Source: Hahella sp050299855
GTDB taxonomy: Bacteria > Pseudomonadota > Gammaproteobacteria > Pseudomonadales > Oleiphilaceae
Direction: 5' to 3'
DNA: 64,000 nucleotides
Assembly (NCBI GenBank): GCA_050299855.1
Contig: JBNKWQ010000018.1
Span: 124,001 to 188,000 of the forward strand
Positions 1 to 8,551 of this stretch are shown here, piece by piece. The notes beneath the pieces are model-generated. The model was not told where the DNA came from, ran no database searches, and worked only from the letters and a program-made list of their open reading frames with translations. The translations under genes were made by a program, and so were the position numbers. Numbering within the stretch: position 1 is the stretch's first letter; every line of letters starts with the position of its first letter.

Positions 1-468
1 AGTGAGGATTTTATGAGCATCCACTTTGGCCAGAATTCGCTCTGTAGTGGCTGATTCCGATATTGAAAAAAACAGCACATTACAGTGCTCTAGTCGGGTG
101 CTCGACCTGTACGGCCCCAGCCTGCGGATTTTTACCGTGCCCTGAGGGGTTGTCGCCCCTTCCAGTTCATCCAGTGCCCTGCCAAACAGGTCTTCCCCTA
201 GGAGGCAGAGTTGTATTTTCTGCTCATCGGCCAGAAATTCTTTTGGGAAGCTGACAAACTGGAGGAAATTATAGAGATAGGATGCTTTGATCTGATAAGC
301 CACATCAGCTGCCTGTGTGTTGATCGGCAACAGTTGGCTGATCAGCAGCCAACAAAACAGCAGAGCAGGCCTGTTTAGTTTATCGGCCGACAAACATGTC
401 CGGGCTAAAAGCCCACGGCTGAAAGCAGTATATCGCACGAGGTTAGCAAGCCTGCCACTGGTCAGCAT
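1..468 (-). CDS. YfiR-family (DUF4154) periplasmic protein, 3' end outside window
   Basis: This partial frame of 156 codons runs off the left edge. It opens MLTSGRLANL, has a hydrophobic stretch (ALLFCWLLISQLL) and a likely signal-peptide cleavage after NTQAA, then the YfiR signature AYQIKASYLYNFLQF and later HCNVLFFS. YfiR proteins are periplasmic; the Pseudomonas founder inhibits the diguanylate cyclase YfiN. Members are also common beside TonB receptors and sensor kinases or GGDEF proteins. The ATG overlaps the TonB receptor stop in a TAATG (shared base 468), so the two are translationally coupled. The next gene downstream, probably a membrane signalling protein, lies outside the window. 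The family call is confident; the partner is inferred. Confidence 0.85.
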   Translation of the reverse strand, partial: MLTSGRLANLVRYTAFSRGLLARTCLSADKLNRPALLFCWLLISQLLPINTQAADVAYQIKASYLYNFLQFVSFPKEFLADEQKIQLCLLGEDLFGRALDELEGATTPQGTVKIRRLGPYRSSTRLEHCNVLFFSISESATTERILAKVDAHKILT

Positions 469-2363
469 TAGAATTGCCAGCTCAGGTAGATGGCCGCATC
501 CTGCTCGACCTGACTTTGAGCACTATTGGATTCGTAATGCTCATCGCCCAGATGGCGGCCAACCAATTGGACTCGCGCGGCTTCTATGGGCGTCCATACT
601 ATCGATAGATCGACCACGGCATAACTGGGTAAATCGGCACTTTGGATTTCATCCATATAGCGCAGATAGGTGTTTAATTGCCAGGAAGCGCTGATATCCC
701 AGTAGGAGACAATCTGTAGCTGGTTTCTTGGCGAGCCGTCCTCCACACTTTCCGCTGACGTCAGGCCCATGCTATCGGGGCTCAGTTCCATATCCATTTC
801 GAGGTGGCTGGCATTCATGCGGATAAGCCATTCCTCTATGGCCTGATAGCTTAGGCTTACTTCGATTCCCTGAGTATTTCCCGACATTTCATTACCCAGA
901 GTGGGAAGCTCAATACTCTGAAGTTCCTTATAGTCCCCGTAGTAAGTGGCTAGATCCATTTGCCATTTGCTCCAGGATTTGCGCCAGCCAAGTTCGTAAA
1001 ACTCTGCCTGTTCAGGGTTCAGGTTCTGCTCCCCGGACAACGTGAGGGGGGGCACTGCTATGATGACGTCGTGCTCCAGTCTCGTCGGCACCCTGACCGC
1101 ATGTGACCAGGCGGCCCAGATAACAGAATCGGTGAATTCGTAGCTGAGCCTCAGGCTGGGCTGCCATTCTTCGCCGGAATAATCGTTTACTTCGTATTTG
1201 GTCCCGATGATGAAGTGAAATTGTTCACCGAATGGGGTGATGTCATCCTGAATGAAGGCGCTCTTAAGCTCATCTTCCCGGCTTTTCGGGTCTACAATAA
1301 ACGTGGAGCTCCCATCAATGTTATCCGAAACAATGCGATAGCCAAGACCGACCACAATATCGTGGTTACTGAACTGATGCTGGTACTGATACTCTAGATT
1401 CCAGATTTCACGCTCATCGAACAGATTCGTGTTCTCAAGGGTGGTGGTATCGTAATAAAAAAGGAGTTGCTGTCTCTGTACCTCAGAAAAGTTATGATTC
1501 CAGTTTACCAATAGGTTGCCGCCGTGATATTCCTCGCCGTCTCCAACGCCGAATCCCTGAAACCCCGACCCGTTTTCACCTCGATAGTAGTCACCCTGGA
1601 GAGTTACTGAATCCTGGCCGGGTTTGGTGAAGTCCATACGGAAGCCGGTTTGTTCATGCTCGCTGTTATCCTCCACACCTAACCCTGGGTCTGAGGTTTG
1701 TACGCCGCCGCTATCATCTCTGTTAACCGCTTTGCCATAGACCCTGGCGTAGCTTTGGTTGCTCATCTGCCAGCCGTAGCGGCCTTGCACCAGCCCTCGT
1801 TCCTCGAGGCCGCTGCCTGCCGTCAACAGGCCTCCCTGGGTGTCTTCGGCATTTCGGGTGATGATATTGATGACCCCATTCACGGCATTGGCTCCCCATA
1901 GGGTTCCGCCGGGGCCTCGCACAACTTCGATGCGATCGACATCATCCAGGAGAACATCCTTCTCCTCCCATAGCACTCCGGAAAAGAGTGTGCTGTAAAT
2001 ACTGCGGCCATCGATCAGCACCAGCATTTTATTGGAAGAGCCGAATCCGCGAATGCCGACGTCCCATTTTCCGGCTTCATCGCGGGCAACTTCAACACCG
2101 GGCACATAACGTAGCGCTTCAGCAATATGGGTGACACCCATGCGGCGGATATCGTTCCGGGTTAGAACATAGACGGCAGCAGGGGCCTTTGCCAGGGGTT
2201 CTGATTTGCGGGATAAAGTGGTGATGCTCAAGTTCATCAACTGCTGGAGGCTGGTGCCCTTGATATCAATGGCCATCCCATCGCCATTTGCAGACACTAT
2301 AGTAGAGCCTGCACAGATTAAAGGCCCCATGATGGCTACGATCAATCCCAAATGACAATCCAT
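468..2363 (-). CDS. TonB-dependent outer-membrane receptor
   Basis: This 631-residue protein has a signal peptide (about residues 1-25), a plug domain (about 45-165) with IRGFG and VRGPGGTLWGANAVNGVINI, a beta-barrel to the end, and a terminal phenylalanine (LSWQF) typical of outer-membrane barrels. It would import a ligand using TonB energy; the ligand cannot be read from sequence. At 631 residues it is BtuB/colicin-receptor sized, without the N-terminal signalling extension of FpvA-type receptors. It is coupled by TAATG to the YfiR gene. The pair resembles receptor-plus-YfiR loci linked to c-di-GMP signalling, so a sensing role is as plausible as bulk uptake. No Fur box was recognised upstream. 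Confidence 0.9.
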   Translation of the reverse strand: MDCHLGLIVAIMGPLICAGSTIVSANGDGMAIDIKGTSLQQLMNLSITTLSRKSEPLAKAPAAVYVLTRNDIRRMGVTHIAEALRYVPGVEVARDEAGKWDVGIRGFGSSNKMLVLIDGRSIYSTLFSGVLWEEKDVLLDDVDRIEVVRGPGGTLWGANAVNGVINIITRNAEDTQGGLLTAGSGLEERGLVQGRYGWQMSNQSYARVYGKAVNRDDSGGVQTSDPGLGVEDNSEHEQTGFRMDFTKPGQDSVTLQGDYYRGENGSGFQGFGVGDGEEYHGGNLLVNWNHNFSEVQRQQLLFYYDTTTLENTNLFDEREIWNLEYQYQHQFSNHDIVVGLGYRIVSDNIDGSSTFIVDPKSREDELKSAFIQDDITPFGEQFHFIIGTKYEVNDYSGEEWQPSLRLSYEFTDSVIWAAWSHAVRVPTRLEHDVIIAVPPLTLSGEQNLNPEQAEFYELGWRKSWSKWQMDLATYYGDYKELQSIELPTLGNEMSGNTQGIEVSLSYQAIEEWLIRMNASHLEMDMELSPDSMGLTSAESVEDGSPRNQLQIVSYWDISASWQLNTYLRYMDEIQSADLPSYAVVDLSIVWTPIEAARVQLVGRHLGDEHYESNSAQSQVEQDAAIYLSWQF

Positions 2364-2518
2364 CTTTGCTGACTCCCTGCATCCCTTTGCTTCAATTCAG
2401 TATAGAAACTAACTGGGAATTCACAAAAAGTACCCAATAGTTGTTGCTAATTCTGCTTGTCCACCTTGAGAGTTCTTCAGCGTATATGAATATTAATATA
2501 ATCAGTTGATTAGATAGA

Positions 2519-2554
2519 TTTCGTGGCAGTGGTATTTTTTCTTTTCGTGGCAGT
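2519..2554. repeat. 12-bp direct repeat in divergent promoter region
   Basis: TTTCGTGGCAGT occurs at 2519-2530 and again, identical, at 2543-2554, with a 24-bp period. It lies in the 307-bp gap between the divergent TonB receptor and REC-GGDEF-EAL genes. An exact repeat at slightly over two helical turns is a reasonable candidate operator for a regulator shared by both genes. This is inference; no known consensus was matched. Confidence 0.45.
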
Positions 2555-2670
2555 TGGTAGGTAATACAGAGTCGGAAGAGCGTAAAACTTAATTTTCAGA
2601 GTGATTAAAATTTATACGTTTTAATAATTGTTGGCTAGAATATCTGTAGGAAGTAATAGGACCTACAACC

Positions 2671-4392
2671 ATGCTCCAGCTTGCGGGAAGTAGATTGCTT
2701 ATCGTTGACGATGAGCCACGGAATACAAAGCTTTTGGCGGATATCTTTCGCGTTCAAGGATGTGATGTTTTTCCAGTCAATCAAAGCTTACAGGTGATTG
2801 ATACGATTTCCTCTTATGAACCGGATCTGATTATTCTGGATGTCATGATGCCGGGGAAAACGGGTTTTGAACTCACCCGGGAGATTAAAGCTCACGATCA
2901 ATGGGAACATATTCCGATTATCCTTCTCACCGCATTGGCAGACCGTGATTCCTGCATTGCCGGACTGGAATGCGGTGCGGAAGACTATGTCTGCAAACCC
3001 TTTAATCGCCGTGAACTGAGCGCCCGCGTCAACAGCCTCCTGAAACTCAAGAAGCTCCATGATTTTCAGCATAAGAATATTCGCCTATTGGAAGAATACG
3101 ACTCCATCACCGGACTGCCGAAACGGGAAATATTGCTGCAATTTGCCGATACCCTGCTTAAGAATCGCAAAACCAGCAGTATATGTGTGGCGATCTGTGA
3201 GGTCGATATGGATCAGTCCCTGATTGGGCTGGTGGGAAAGCAGGACTATGACCTCCTTGAACAGCAGATCAGTCGCACGGTCGTTGAGCGCATCTCGTCT
3301 ATTTTCCCGCCGGGATTTCTGGTCGGATGCCTGGGACCCAGCAAGTTTGGGGTGGTATTGGAGGCTGAAGCTGAAGCTGGATATGCTTTATTAAGGTTGC
3401 TGCAGCATAAGCTGACACAGCCCCTGACCATCGCTTCCCAGACCTTTTTCCTCCGCTTTTCCATTGGCTATACCCCGCCGCCGCATCAAAGCCTGCATTG
3501 GCAAACGCTGTTCAATAAGGCAGAAATGGCCCTTATTGTCGCCAAGAGAGAAAACGGCAATGTGGTTAAGATGTTTGTGCCGGAAATGGACAGTGAAAAT
3601 TACGAACGCTGGTGGTTGTCCCAGGCACTCTTCCAGGCAGTCAGGGAGCAGCAGTTCGAGGTTTACTATCAACCGCAGGTCAATGTAAAAGAAGGTTGTA
3701 TTGAAGGGTTTGAGGCTCTGCTACGTTGGCCTCATCCTGAAAAAGGCTTTATCAGTCCAGTAAAATTTATACCTTTGGCGGAGGAGAGCGGCCAGATTTA
3801 TGAATTGAGTTTGTGGATGGTGGAGCAGGTTTGTAAACAGATTGTGGAATGGAAGGCCGCAGGGCAAAACGTCCGGGTGGCAATAAATGTGTCTGCTGTA
3901 CAATTGCATCATGGAGATTTTACTCGTGATTTCCTGGAATTGTTTGGCTGCTATAACCTGACGACCGATGATTTTGAACTGGAATTGACGGAGAGCAGCC
4001 TGATGGACCCCGAAAGTGGCGGTCAACTGCAGGAGCTCTGGCAGCAGGGGTTCGATATTGCGATTGATGATTTCGGCACGGGCTATTGTAATTTGGAGTA
4101 CCTCAAGAAATTCCCCTTCAACCGTCTGAAAATAGACCGCTCTTTCGTGAATAATATCTGTGAGTCCAGTGATGACATCGCCATAGTCAAAGCAATTCTG
4201 GCGATTGCCGGACATATGGGCTTGAAGACTATTGCAGAAGGAATAGAAACCCAGGAACAGCTGGCCAAACTGACAGAGCTGGGCTGTTATGAAATCCAGG
4301 GATACTACTTCGGAAAACCCTCTCCTGCTGCTGAAGCGACGAAAATGCTGATAAACGGATTCCAGCCGGCTCAAAACCAACCGATTGAGTGA
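2671..4392 (+). CDS. Response regulator with degenerate GGDEF and EAL domain (c-di-GMP phosphodiesterase)
   Basis: This 573-residue protein carries a REC domain (about 8-125) with the acidic pair in IVDDE, phospho-acceptor Asp57 (IILDVMMPG) and Lys109. Then comes a GGDEF-like domain (about 135-300) whose active-site loop reads LGPSKFG, so it cannot be a cyclase. The EAL domain (about 325-560) keeps EALLRW near residue 348, INVSA, ELTES, DDFGTGY, LKIDRSF and IAEGIE, so it should hydrolyse c-di-GMP to pGpG. It is soluble and should be switched by phosphorylation. No histidine kinase lies in the window. It is divergent from the TonB receptor/YfiR pair, which hints at a shared circuit. Confidence 0.92.
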   Translation: MLQLAGSRLLIVDDEPRNTKLLADIFRVQGCDVFPVNQSLQVIDTISSYEPDLIILDVMMPGKTGFELTREIKAHDQWEHIPIILLTALADRDSCIAGLECGAEDYVCKPFNRRELSARVNSLLKLKKLHDFQHKNIRLLEEYDSITGLPKREILLQFADTLLKNRKTSSICVAICEVDMDQSLIGLVGKQDYDLLEQQISRTVVERISSIFPPGFLVGCLGPSKFGVVLEAEAEAGYALLRLLQHKLTQPLTIASQTFFLRFSIGYTPPPHQSLHWQTLFNKAEMALIVAKRENGNVVKMFVPEMDSENYERWWLSQALFQAVREQQFEVYYQPQVNVKEGCIEGFEALLRWPHPEKGFISPVKFIPLAEESGQIYELSLWMVEQVCKQIVEWKAAGQNVRVAINVSAVQLHHGDFTRDFLELFGCYNLTTDDFELELTESSLMDPESGGQLQELWQQGFDIAIDDFGTGYCNLEYLKKFPFNRLKIDRSFVNNICESSDDIAIVKAILAIAGHMGLKTIAEGIETQEQLAKLTELGCYEIQGYYFGKPSPAAEATKMLINGFQPAQNQPIE

Positions 4393-4526
4393 AATACCGG
4401 TGCCTTATTCCCTGAGTGACAGAGTAAGAAACCCCTGGAATCACTTTGGTGGCGTCGCCTCAGTCTTCCAAGTATCGCCAGGAACTGTGTGATTGGGCAG
4501 GTACAAATGTCGATATCCGACATGCA

Positions 4527-5582
4527 TTAGTCTGACTCGGGCTCCTGTAAAATCTCCGGGTACTTTCGCAGCGCCGCTCGCAGTTGGTGATAGGTTAAGT
4601 CCAGTGCGGCTGCTGCTCGTTTCTGATGGAACTGGTTGTTTTGTAAAGCTTCCATAATAAGGCGCTTTTCCAGAGCGGCTAGTTGGCTACGAAGACTGGT
4701 GTCTGCACTAGAGCTTGTATCTTTCCCGGCGCATACGGATGTGGCCTCAGATATGGATTCGGTGTTTTCTTCTCTCTCCCGCAAGGGAGGAACAAATTTT
4801 TCCTGCCAGGGGGTAACGAAAGGATTGAGAAGTATCTCAGGGATTGGCGTATCTGGTGAGGGATGGCGATAGACACTGCGTTCCACGACATTTTTTAATT
4901 CACGGACATTGCCTGGCCAGTGATAGTTCCACAGCTGCTCCAGGGCGGTCTGGCTAAAACCGGCAAACCAGTCATAACCGAGTTCCCGGCACATTCGTAA
5001 GGCGAAATGTTCAGCCAATTCAGAAATATCGTCCTTGCGGTATCTTAGTGGCGGTAAGTTAAGGACATCAAAGGCAAGGCGGTCGAGAAGGTCGCTACGG
5101 AAGTGATTTTGTTCTGCCAGGGCCGGCAGATCCGCGTTCGTGGCAGCGACAATGCGTACATCCACTTGCAGGGTTTTATTGCCACCCAGACGTTCAAAGC
5201 GTCCATATTCAATGATTCGCAGCAGCTTCTCCTGTACTGACAGAGATGCTGTGGCCAGCTCATCCAGGAACAGTGTGCCGCCATCCGCACGTTCGAACAG
5301 CCCTGCACGGCCGCGTGTTGCACCGGTGAATGCGCCCGCTTCATGTCCAAAGAGTTCCGATTCCAGCAGATTTTCACTCATGGCGGCACAATTGACTTGC
5401 AAGTAGGCCTGATCCCACCGGGAAGACAGATAGTGTAGCCGCGCAGCAATCAACTCCTTCCCGGTGCCTCTCTCTCCCACCACCAGAATCGGACGGTTCA
5501 ACTTGGCGACTTTTGACACCTGATCCAGCACTAGGTGAAGAGCTTCTGAGCTGCCGATCAGGGGTTGACGAGTAGTTTCCAT
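4527..5582 (-). CDS. pspF: PspF, sigma-54 activator of the phage-shock operon
   Basis: This 351-residue enhancer-binding protein has no N-terminal receiver domain, as in PspF. The AAA+ domain (about 8-240) shows Walker A GERGTGKE (36-43), the sigma-54-contacting loop GAFTGA (83-88), Walker B GGTLFLDE and WPGNVREL. A Fis-type helix-turn-helix (RAAAALDLTYHQLRAAL) ends the protein. It is divergent from pspA, the classic arrangement in which PspF activates pspA and PspA restrains PspF. A variable linker of about 55 residues between AAA+ and HTH is rich in Ser, Thr and Glu. Confidence 0.95.
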   Translation of the reverse strand: METTRQPLIGSSEALHLVLDQVSKVAKLNRPILVVGERGTGKELIAARLHYLSSRWDQAYLQVNCAAMSENLLESELFGHEAGAFTGATRGRAGLFERADGGTLFLDELATASLSVQEKLLRIIEYGRFERLGGNKTLQVDVRIVAATNADLPALAEQNHFRSDLLDRLAFDVLNLPPLRYRKDDISELAEHFALRMCRELGYDWFAGFSQTALEQLWNYHWPGNVRELKNVVERSVYRHPSPDTPIPEILLNPFVTPWQEKFVPPLREREENTESISEATSVCAGKDTSSSADTSLRSQLAALEKRLIMEALQNNQFHQKRAAAALDLTYHQLRAALRKYPEILQEPESD

Positions 5583-5613
5583 GATTAGATATTTGAATTG
5601 ACCTATAAATAGT

Positions 5614-5644
5614 CAAATAAACCATATAATGGCCAAATAAGCCA
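5614..5644 (+). promoter_or_regulatory. Candidate PspF upstream activating sites
   Basis: CAAATAAACCA (5614-5624) and CAAATAAGCCA (5634-5644) are near-identical 11-mers exactly 20 bp apart, two helical turns. They lie about 80-110 bp upstream of the -24 element of pspA and just ahead of divergent pspF. Position, phasing and repetition fit paired sites for a hexameric activator. The assignment to PspF is inferred from context. Confidence 0.6.
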
Positions 5645-5719
5645 ATGAATAGCTATCGTAATAGCCCGTATTTAAGAGGATTTAGAAAATAATCTATATC
5701 TATCATGTGGTTATGAGTA

Positions 5720-5736
5720 TTGGCACAAGTATGGCA
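5720..5736 (+). promoter_or_regulatory. Sigma-54 (-24/-12) promoter of pspABC
   Basis: TTGGCACAAGTATGGCA has the GG (5722-5723) and GC (5734-5735) doublets separated by the required 10 bp, close to the consensus TGGCAC-N5-TTGC. Transcription would begin near 5747, leaving about 85 nt of leader before pspA. This argues against translation from the in-frame ATG at 5751. Confidence 0.85.
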
Positions 5737-5831
5737 ATAGAGATGATGAGTTGAATAAACGGATGCCTGCCAGTTACCTGTGGGCTAACCAACGGCTGAC
5801 TAATAGAGCGCTTGTTACCAAGGAGATTGTC

Positions 5832-6557
5832 ATGGGTATATTTTCCCGCTTCGGCGATATTATTAATGCCAATATCACAGCACTGCTGGACCGGGCTGAA
5901 GATCCGGCAAAGATGGTGCGTATGATGATTCAGGAAATGGAAGAAACCCTGATTGAAGTGCGTACGACTTCTGCCCGGATTATTGCGGATCGAAAAGAAT
6001 TGGAACGTCGCATTCAGTTCCTGCAACAGGAGGTTGAAAACTGGGAAGGTAAAGCCCGCCTGGCATTGAGCAAAAACCGGGAAGACTTGGCCAGGGCAGC
6101 CCTGGCAGAGAAAGGTGTCATTGAGGAGAACCTGCAGATTGCCAGTAAGGAAACTCAGGCGATAGATGAGCAGTTAAAAGTCCTCGATGAAGAAATCACA
6201 CAACTGCAGCAAAAACTTGATGATGCCAAGGCCAAGCAGAAATCGATTGTGGCGAGGGAACGTACCGCCCGTTCACGAATGGACATGCGTCGCTCCGGAA
6301 ATCGCAGTAAGCTGGAGGAGGCCTTCAATAAATTTGAGGCCTATGAGCGCAAAATGGATGATCTGGAAGCTCAGGTGGAAGCTCAGGATCTCGGACAGGC
6401 TCGGGACCGGGATTTGCTGGATGAATTCTCTGAGCTTGAGCGGGACGACAAGGTCAATGATGCGCTGGCACGACTCAAGGAAAGCATGGCAGGTGATACC
6501 TCTGGCAAAGCTTCCTCCGGTGCCGGCAAGACAAATAAAAGCAGGAGCAACAGCTAA
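5832..6557 (+). CDS. pspA: Phage shock protein A
   Basis: This 241-residue PspA/IM30 protein opens MGIFSRFGDIINANI with the amphipathic membrane-binding helix, followed by helical coiled coil (LEEAFNKFEAYERKM). It is an ESCRT-III-like peripheral inner-membrane protein that stabilises damaged membrane and inhibits PspF. I chose ATG 5832 because AAGGAG lies 7 nt upstream at 5819-5824 and the product aligns with family starts. A longer frame from 5751 would begin only 4 nt after the predicted transcription start. The C-terminus is extended by a Ser/Gly/Lys-rich tail. It overlaps pspB by one base (TAATG). Confidence 0.95.
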   Translation: MGIFSRFGDIINANITALLDRAEDPAKMVRMMIQEMEETLIEVRTTSARIIADRKELERRIQFLQQEVENWEGKARLALSKNREDLARAALAEKGVIEENLQIASKETQAIDEQLKVLDEEITQLQQKLDDAKAKQKSIVARERTARSRMDMRRSGNRSKLEEAFNKFEAYERKMDDLEAQVEAQDLGQARDRDLLDEFSELERDDKVNDALARLKESMAGDTSGKASSGAGKTNKSRSNS

Positions 6558-6826
6558 TGTCTCTGACAGCTTTCTTTTTTGTACCGGCAGTCATCTTTCT
6601 CGCGTTGGTCGCACCTTTATGGTTGTTGTTGCATTACTGGACTCAGGCCAAGGCACGTAAAGGTCTATCCGATGAAGAGCGGGAATTGCTAACCAACGCA
6701 GTGCGTGTGGCTGAGCGACTGGAGAAACGAGTGATGACTCTGGAAACGATTCTTGACGCGGAACACGATGGCTGGCGCACTGCCGATAACCGCGCCGATG
6801 ACGATCAAAGACCACGGGAGCACTGA
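6557..6826 (+). CDS. pspB: Phage shock protein B
   Basis: This 89-residue inner-membrane protein has one N-terminal helix (about 5-27, FFFVPAVIFLALVAPLWLLL), then a basic cytoplasmic segment and a leucine-zipper-like helix (LTNAVRVAERLEKRVMTLE), as in PspB. It senses envelope stress with PspC and relieves PspA inhibition of PspF. It overlaps pspA by one base, and pspC starts one base after its stop, so the three are translationally coupled. The tail after about residue 70 is longer and more acidic than in enterobacteria. Confidence 0.9.
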   Translation: MSLTAFFFVPAVIFLALVAPLWLLLHYWTQAKARKGLSDEERELLTNAVRVAERLEKRVMTLETILDAEHDGWRTADNRADDDQRPREH

Positions 6827-6827
6827 A

Positions 6828-7217
6828 ATGAAGGACGCCACAAAAATGAACGGTTACAACCGTAATCTGTATCGTGATCCCGCCAAAGGCTGGATTGCCG
6901 GAGTCTGTGCTGGTGTGGCTGAAGCCTATGGTCAGCCAGTCTGGCTGGCTCGGATATTGATGCTGACCATCTTTATTTTTAGCGGAAGTCTGGGGCTGCT
7001 GTTATATATTGCCGGGGTTTTTCTGCTCGACAAACGGCCTCAGGGGTTGGAACAACCACACCATAGTCAGCCGTTGTTTCACTACGGAGAGGGTGCCGCT
7101 GTCCGGGCCCGCCAGCTCGCCGAACGTTTGCGGACAGTGGACCAGCGGGTGCAAGCCATGGAGCGCTACGTCACTTCCAATCGCTATAAGGTCAATGAAG
7201 CTTTTAAAAGTCTGTAG
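6828..7217 (+). CDS. pspC: Phage shock protein C
   Basis: This 129-residue protein has the PspC-domain motif LYRDPAKGWIAGVCAGVAE followed by a strong hydrophobic segment (ILMLTIFIFSGSLGLLLYIAGVFLL) and a soluble C-terminal helix. PspC partners PspB as the inner-membrane stress sensor. I start at ATG 6828 with GGGAG 7 nt upstream. An earlier in-frame ATG at 6753 would only read through the end of pspB in another frame. It is the last recognisable psp gene; no pspD or pspE follows. Confidence 0.92.
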   Translation: MKDATKMNGYNRNLYRDPAKGWIAGVCAGVAEAYGQPVWLARILMLTIFIFSGSLGLLLYIAGVFLLDKRPQGLEQPHHSQPLFHYGEGAAVRARQLAERLRTVDQRVQAMERYVTSNRYKVNEAFKSL

Positions 7218-7249
7218 GTGTGGTTTTTGTCAAATGAGGTATGGAGTTG

Positions 7250-7275
7250 ATCGGGGTAAGCCTACATACCCCGAT
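7250..7275 (+). terminator. Hairpin downstream of pspC
   Basis: ATCGGGGTA (7250-7258) pairs perfectly with TACCCCGAT (7267-7275) over an 8-nt loop. It sits 32 nt after pspC and before a convergent gene. There is no T-run, so it is either a weak bidirectional terminator or an mRNA-stabilising end structure. Confidence 0.45.
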
Positions 7276-7284
7276 AAGCACAAT

Positions 7285-7326
7285 ATTTGTAGAGCGAGAT
7301 TTGTAGAGCGAGATTTGTAGAGCGAT
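7285..7326. repeat. Three tandem copies of a 14-bp unit
   Basis: ATTTGTAGAGCGAG is present at 7285-7298 and 7299-7312, with a third copy at 7313-7326 differing only in the last base. It lies between the pspC hairpin and the end of the convergent gene. This is a minisatellite-like array with no coding role that I can see; copy number may vary between strains. Confidence 0.9.
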
Positions 7327-7352
7327 CTGCTGATGGGTGTTAGTTTACGCCC

Positions 7353-8318
7353 TTAATTCGTGGCCGTGGTTGGTGTTGAGATAGCATTGCCTGAATCCAG
7401 TCCGGGATCAAACCACAACTCTTTGCGATCCAGAGGTGTTTCGGGTGACAGGTAAGGGTTGGGGATTTCAATTAACTTGCGCTTGTTCAGTTTGGCCTGC
7501 GCAATCAAGTGTCCTTTTGAGCTATAGAAAAACTCATCGAAGCTGCCATCATCTATCATGCTCATCAAACCACTGTAGACTCTTTCAGCCAGCTGTTTCC
7601 CGGCAGGACTGCGCTGCACGAAGAAGTACCTGGTGGTCGGGAAATGCAACAGCAGTGATTCTTCTACAGCCATCGTAGGTAAATCCCTTCTCCGCTCATC
7701 ATATTCCCGATAGGCTTCATCCACACTGCGGGAAAAGAAATCAAAGCGCCCTGCCACAAGCATCCGGAATAGACCTTCGTAACTTTCCCCGACCACCACA
7801 TTAAAGCCGCCATGGCGTAGAATCTCAGTGTCCGACCAAGTTGAGTAAGAGCCTACGCTGAGTTTTTGCAAATCGTCCAATGTTTCAACCGCTGAGAACA
7901 GCTGTTTATCCTGTTCACGTATCAGGAAGACGCGATAACTGATCAGGCCCTTATTAATTGGAATCCTTATCGGCAGCATGATCCTTTCTTTTTCTGTGGA
8001 AGTAGACCTGGCAAATATGGTGAGGAGGCCGTTGCGCTTGATGACCTCTTCTTCAGATCGGGATTGATTCATGGGCACTGTGCTGGCGTGCAGGTGAAAG
8101 GGACCAAATTTATCCTGGGATCTAAGCAGGGCGCGCCTTAGCAATTCGTAGTCATACAAGTATTGGGAGTCTTTAGGGGAAATGCTGCTGGGATAGATGA
8201 TTTCCAGTGCATCGGCAGATAGGTCTAAGTCCGGTGTCTGGCCCTTTACAGGCTCCATTAGCAAGGATGCAGCAACACTAAAAGCTACCACCAAACCTGC
8301 AATATAACCACGTAACAT
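7353..8318 (-). CDS. Secreted solute-binding-like protein (family 3 type)
   Basis: This 321-residue protein has a signal peptide (MLRGYIAGLVVAFSVAASLL, cleavage likely near KGQ) and a periplasmic-binding-protein-like body. It has the order seen in family 3 binding proteins: LLTIFARSTS, YRVFLIRE, then VETLDDLQKLSVGSYSTW, a lobe containing GRFDFFSRSVDEAY, and LAERVYSGLMSMIDDGSFDEFF. No permease or ATPase is adjacent, so it may be an orphan binding or sensory protein rather than part of a transporter. The ligand is unknown. It is convergent with the psp operon; a 233-bp AT-rich gap precedes it. Confidence 0.7.
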   Translation of the reverse strand: MLRGYIAGLVVAFSVAASLLMEPVKGQTPDLDLSADALEIIYPSSISPKDSQYLYDYELLRRALLRSQDKFGPFHLHASTVPMNQSRSEEEVIKRNGLLTIFARSTSTEKERIMLPIRIPINKGLISYRVFLIREQDKQLFSAVETLDDLQKLSVGSYSTWSDTEILRHGGFNVVVGESYEGLFRMLVAGRFDFFSRSVDEAYREYDERRRDLPTMAVEESLLLHFPTTRYFFVQRSPAGKQLAERVYSGLMSMIDDGSFDEFFYSSKGHLIAQAKLNKRKLIEIPNPYLSPETPLDRKELWFDPGLDSGNAISTPTTATN

Positions 8319-8551
8319 AATACTTCACCTCCCCAGATTCAGTTATAGGCGGTGTCCATACGGAAATATAACTTTGATTTTTTTATATTTATTTGTCTGG
8401 GACTGATAAGGTTACTTCAATTAACAGGTATTATTTTAAGGCTAAGACTAAAGTTGACAACTTGGTACATTCTGCCTGACTGGGGCTTTGCATTAGACTG
8501 ACTGTCTTAAAATAATGGGTTGTGATTTTATCCCACAGGCGTCGAAATATT

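Noticed and set aside
3721..4380. 219-codon open frame antisense to the EAL domain
   Set aside because: Shadow of the EAL coding sequence; no supporting motif.
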